This document shows, one piece after another, positions 61,371 to 64,000 of a stretch of DNA of 64,000 bases. Each line of letters starts with the position of its first letter. Position 1 is the first letter of the stretch. Source of the DNA: Pseudomonadota bacterium (lineage in GTDB: Bacteria; Pseudomonadota; Gammaproteobacteria; Steroidobacterales; Steroidobacteraceae); the NCBI GenBank assembly GCA_023433465.1, contig JAEZCR010000126.1:4254-68253 (forward strand), in the 5' to 3' direction. The position numbers and the translations under genes were made by a program. The notes beneath the pieces were generated by a model that did not search any database, was not told where the DNA came from, and saw only the letters and a list, made by a program, of their open reading frames with translations.

Positions 61371-62408
61371 ATGAAACTACTCTGTGGATGCTTCCTGCTT
61401 GCTGCGGCTGCACTGTCCTCCGCGAGCCCGGCAGCCGACCCTCCAGCGTCTCCGCTGATCCCGGCGGATGTCACCGCGATGTTGCTCGAGCACCGCGGCC
61501 AGTGGCGTGCCGAAGGCTGGGACATCCAGGGTGACAAACGCACGCCGGTGACGGCGAGCTGGGAATGCAAGGCGGCCGTGAACGGGGTGGGCAATGTCTG
61601 CATGTGGTATCACGAGTGGACCGACCGGCCTCACGACTACGCGCTCGACATCATGGGGTTCGACCCGAAGCTCAAGGTGCTACGGATACAACGCGTCAGC
61701 GACACGGGCGCGCTGGGCGCGGGCGCCGAAGTCACCGTGCGCGGAAACTTCATGACCGTGGTGCGGGAGTCCACCAGCGAAGACGGCAAGCCTCGTGTCA
61801 TGCGCAACGAGATAGTCGTCATAAAGCCCGGCGAATGGCGGCAACACATCACCTTCGACGAGGACGGCAGTCGTGTGCGGGAATGGCAGCTGACGCAACG
61901 GCGTGTTGCCGGGGACCCACTCGTCGTGAACCGCGAGGCTCCACCGAGTGCGGCAGTTCCTGCCGAGATCGTCGCGTGGCTCGAGGGACAACGTGGGACC
62001 TGGCGCAGCGAAGGCGAGATCATCAACGGTGAAGAGCGGACCAAGGCCTACGCCACCTGGGAATGCGTGGCCGCGGTAAAGGGCATCGGCAACGTGTGCA
62101 CGTGGCACCACGAATGGACCAATCGTCCCGCGGATTCGGCGCTGGACATCTCCGGCTACGATCCCGGCAGGAAGATGTTGAGCACCGCGCGCCTGAGCGA
62201 CAGCGGACTCCTCGAGGCCCCGATCGCGATCCAGGTGCAGGGCAATACCGTTCGCGGCTCGATGCAGATCACCGAGAACGGGAAGCCCGCCGTCCTGAAC
62301 AACGAGATCGTGGTCAAGTCACGCGACGAACGCGCGCAAAGGATGTGGGTCGAGGTTGACGGGAATGTCGTGCGCGAATTCATCATCACGCACCGGCGCG
62401 TCAAGTGA
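61371..62408 (+). CDS. Exported protein with two copies of a DUF1579-like domain
   Basis: 345 residues. ATG 61371 is chosen over ATG 61365 because GAGG lies 8 bp before it. Signal peptide LLCGCFLLAAAALSSAS. Two homologous halves follow: ASWECKAAVNGVGNVCMWYH and later TWECVAAVKGIGNVCTWHHE, each with a G.W..EG lead and a KP.V..NEIVV closing strand. The halves are clearly an internal duplication (~150 residues each). Each copy contains a W-E-C...C-x-W-H/Y-H cluster that could bind metal or form a disulfide. Function unknown. Divergent from the CadC-like regulator. Confidence 0.78.
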   Translation: MKLLCGCFLLAAAALSSASPAADPPASPLIPADVTAMLLEHRGQWRAEGWDIQGDKRTPVTASWECKAAVNGVGNVCMWYHEWTDRPHDYALDIMGFDPKLKVLRIQRVSDTGALGAGAEVTVRGNFMTVVRESTSEDGKPRVMRNEIVVIKPGEWRQHITFDEDGSRVREWQLTQRRVAGDPLVVNREAPPSAAVPAEIVAWLEGQRGTWRSEGEIINGEERTKAYATWECVAAVKGIGNVCTWHHEWTNRPADSALDISGYDPGRKMLSTARLSDSGLLEAPIAIQVQGNTVRGSMQITENGKPAVLNNEIVVKSRDERAQRMWVEVDGNVVREFIITHRRVK

Positions 62409-62483
62409 GGTGACGGCGGTTGTCCCCACACCCGCACCCGCATAAAGTACCCCTCACAAAAACCCATTGCGGAACTCCGCATT

Positions 62484-63998
62484 GTGAGTTCCAAGATGAA
62501 ACGCCGTGATTTCCTGAATTCATCGCTGCTGGCCGCGGCGGTTTCGGTCCCCGGAATCCGCGTCGCGTACGCCGTCGTCGGCACCGGCCCGATCGACGAC
62601 GTCGCGGCCGTCACGGGAGACGGACTGCAGATCACGCTGCGCGGCAAGGACATTCGCGACCTCGCGGCAAAGATGCGCGGCACGCTGCTGCTCGCCGGCG
62701 AAGACGGCTACGACCAGGCGCGGCTCATCCTCAACCCTTCGTTCAACAAACACCCCGCCCTCATCGCGCAACCTCTCGACGCGACCGACGTGCAGGCGGC
62801 CGTCGGGTTCGCGCGGGCTAACAATCTGCTCGTCGCGGTGAAGTGTGGTGGCCACAGCAACTCGGGGCAATCCACCTGCGATCGCGGCATGCAGATCGAT
62901 CTGTCGCGCTTGCGCGGGGTGCGCGTCGATCCCGCCGCGCGGCGTGTGTCGGTGGACGGCGGCACGCTGCTCGGACAGGTGGATCACGAATGCATGGCGC
63001 ACGGACTCGTGGCGCCGCTCGGCACGGTGTCGCACACGGGCGTCGGCGGCCTGACATTGGGCGGCGGCTTCGGTCGCCTGGCCCGGAAGTTAGGCATGGC
63101 CATCGACAATCTCGAATCGGTGGACATCGTCACGCCGGATGGGCAACTCCGGCATGCGAGCGCCAGCGAGAATGCGGATCTGTTCTGGGGCGTGCGCGGC
63201 GGTGGCGGCAATTTCGGCGTGGTCACGAAGTTCGAATTCCGCCTGCATCCGATGAATCGCGAAGTGATCGCCGGATCGGTGACGTTTCCGATCGCGAGGG
63301 CCCGCGATGTGCTGAGCATGTGGAGCGAGTACGCGGTGACCGCGTCCGACGAGATGTACATGGACCCGGTGGTGATGCAGCCGCCGGGCGGCGAGCCTGG
63401 TTTCGTATCCGTGGAGGTCTGCTACTGCGGCCCTCATGGCGAGGCCGAACGCGTGCTCGCGCCGCTGCGCAAACTCGGCACGCCCATGCACGCCACGATC
63501 AAGGTCAACGACTACGTGGAAGTCCAGCGCTGGAACGACTCGGGAGATTCGCGCTCGATGGGCACGTACATGAAGAGCGGCTTCGTCCCGGCGATTCCCG
63601 AAAGATTCGTGTCGGCCATGGTGGACAATTTCCCCGGCGACCCGCGCCGGACGACGCTGATCTTCTTCCAGCACTGTGGCGGCGCGAGCGGGCGCATCGC
63701 TGAATCCGCAACGGCGTTCGCGCAGCGTGACTCGATCGGCAACGCGATGGCCGTGACCGGCTGGCGGATGGGTATCGACGATCCGGCGGAACACATCGCC
63801 GCGACGCGTAAATACTGGTCCGCGCTCGAACCGTTCACACGCGGCTTCTACGTGAACGACCTCCCCCGCGAGGCGACCGCGGGGGACATCAACGCAAACT
63901 ACCGCGGCAACTACCAGCGGCTCGTCGAGCTCAAGAAGAAATACGACCCGACGAACCTGTTCCGGTTGAACGCGAACGTGAAGCCGAACAAGGCGTGA
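62484..63998 (+). CDS. Tat-exported FAD-linked oxidase (berberine-bridge type), second copy
   Basis: 504 residues from a GTG (an ATG four codons later is possible). Tat signal KRRDFLNSSLLAAAVSV. PCMH FAD domain with AVKCGGHSNSGQSTCDRG (covalent-FAD His) and SHTGVGGLTLGGGFGRLARK; BBE end YQRLVELKKKYDPTNLFRLN. It resembles the 27358-28845 enzyme closely over the whole length (shared RGVRVDP, TLGGGFGRL, VRGGGGNFGVVT-type blocks). It should oxidise a sugar, alcohol or phenol with oxygen outside the cytosol. It ends two bases before the window edge. Confidence 0.9.
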   Translation: MSSKMKRRDFLNSSLLAAAVSVPGIRVAYAVVGTGPIDDVAAVTGDGLQITLRGKDIRDLAAKMRGTLLLAGEDGYDQARLILNPSFNKHPALIAQPLDATDVQAAVGFARANNLLVAVKCGGHSNSGQSTCDRGMQIDLSRLRGVRVDPAARRVSVDGGTLLGQVDHECMAHGLVAPLGTVSHTGVGGLTLGGGFGRLARKLGMAIDNLESVDIVTPDGQLRHASASENADLFWGVRGGGGNFGVVTKFEFRLHPMNREVIAGSVTFPIARARDVLSMWSEYAVTASDEMYMDPVVMQPPGGEPGFVSVEVCYCGPHGEAERVLAPLRKLGTPMHATIKVNDYVEVQRWNDSGDSRSMGTYMKSGFVPAIPERFVSAMVDNFPGDPRRTTLIFFQHCGGASGRIAESATAFAQRDSIGNAMAVTGWRMGIDDPAEHIAATRKYWSALEPFTRGFYVNDLPREATAGDINANYRGNYQRLVELKKKYDPTNLFRLNANVKPNKA

Positions 63999-64000
63999 AC

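Noticed and set aside
1..64000. tRNA, rRNA, CRISPR array, integrase or att sites
   Set aside because: Looked for TPsiC-like arms, regularly spaced repeats, transposase/integrase motifs and paired direct repeats around the island; none was found by eye.

Overview
This 64 kb window reads as an ordinary chromosomal segment of a high-GC proteobacterium. GC is roughly two thirds by eye. Many proteins carry Tat or lipoprotein signals, and a GlyGly-CTERM-like protease, a POT transporter, a GGDEF protein, RecQ and DNA-binding/TolB or TPR membrane regulators are present. A gammaproteobacterium of the Xanthomonadales/Nevskiales type is my best guess; that placement is inference. I found no rRNA, tRNA, CRISPR array, intact insertion sequence or prophage.

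Layout. 0-10 kb: a PLL-type beta-propeller protein, an M49-like zinc peptidase, a GFA-family protein convergent with an exported EEP hydrolase, an exported F420/NADP-oxidoreductase-like protein, an M28 peptidase, then a tightly overlapping operon of ECF sigma factor, small membrane protein and beta-lactamase-fold lipoprotein. 10-14 kb: an orphan molybdopterin hydroxylase large subunit and an aldo/keto reductase. 14-20.5 kb: a five-gene hemicellulose side-chain operon (acetyl-xylan-type esterase, exported NmrA-like reductase, sialate O-acetylesterase, aldose 1-epimerase, GH51 arabinofuranosidase) closed by a 30-bp perfect palindrome. 20.6-27 kb: diguanylate cyclase, RecQ, a VapBC module with a visible operator, POT peptide transporter, and a DUF805 protein ending in a pilin-like helix. 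27-39.9 kb: FAD-linked oxidase operon, an HTH-TolB regulator ending inside a long inverted repeat, vanadium haloperoxidase, TlpA-like lipoprotein, a lone PD-(D/E)XK protein, a DUF1570-like peptidase and three small exported proteins.

39.9-44.9 kb is the most unusual region. It holds decayed fragments of an alpha/beta hydrolase and of a patatin phospholipase, a TIR-like/TPR-S protein, a double-PGDYG protein, a TIR-TM-FGE fusion and a second TIR-like/helical-repeat protein. These domains match those catalogued in prokaryotic conflict (immune-like) systems, but this combination is not a named system that I recognise. Next come three exported or hydrolytic proteins (two-lobed aspartic protease, reprolysin-like metalloprotease, lipase-like hydrolase) and a membrane-anchored XRE regulator.

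50-64 kb: dienelactone-hydrolase-like protein, VOC protein, NAD-epimerase, PhoD phosphatase, M13 metallopeptidase, a carboxylesterase/esterase pair, a CadC-like TPR regulator divergent from an internally duplicated exported protein, and a second FAD-linked oxidase related to the one at 27-29 kb. Overall the window is dominated by secreted or periplasmic hydrolases and oxidoreductases, with one accessory island.
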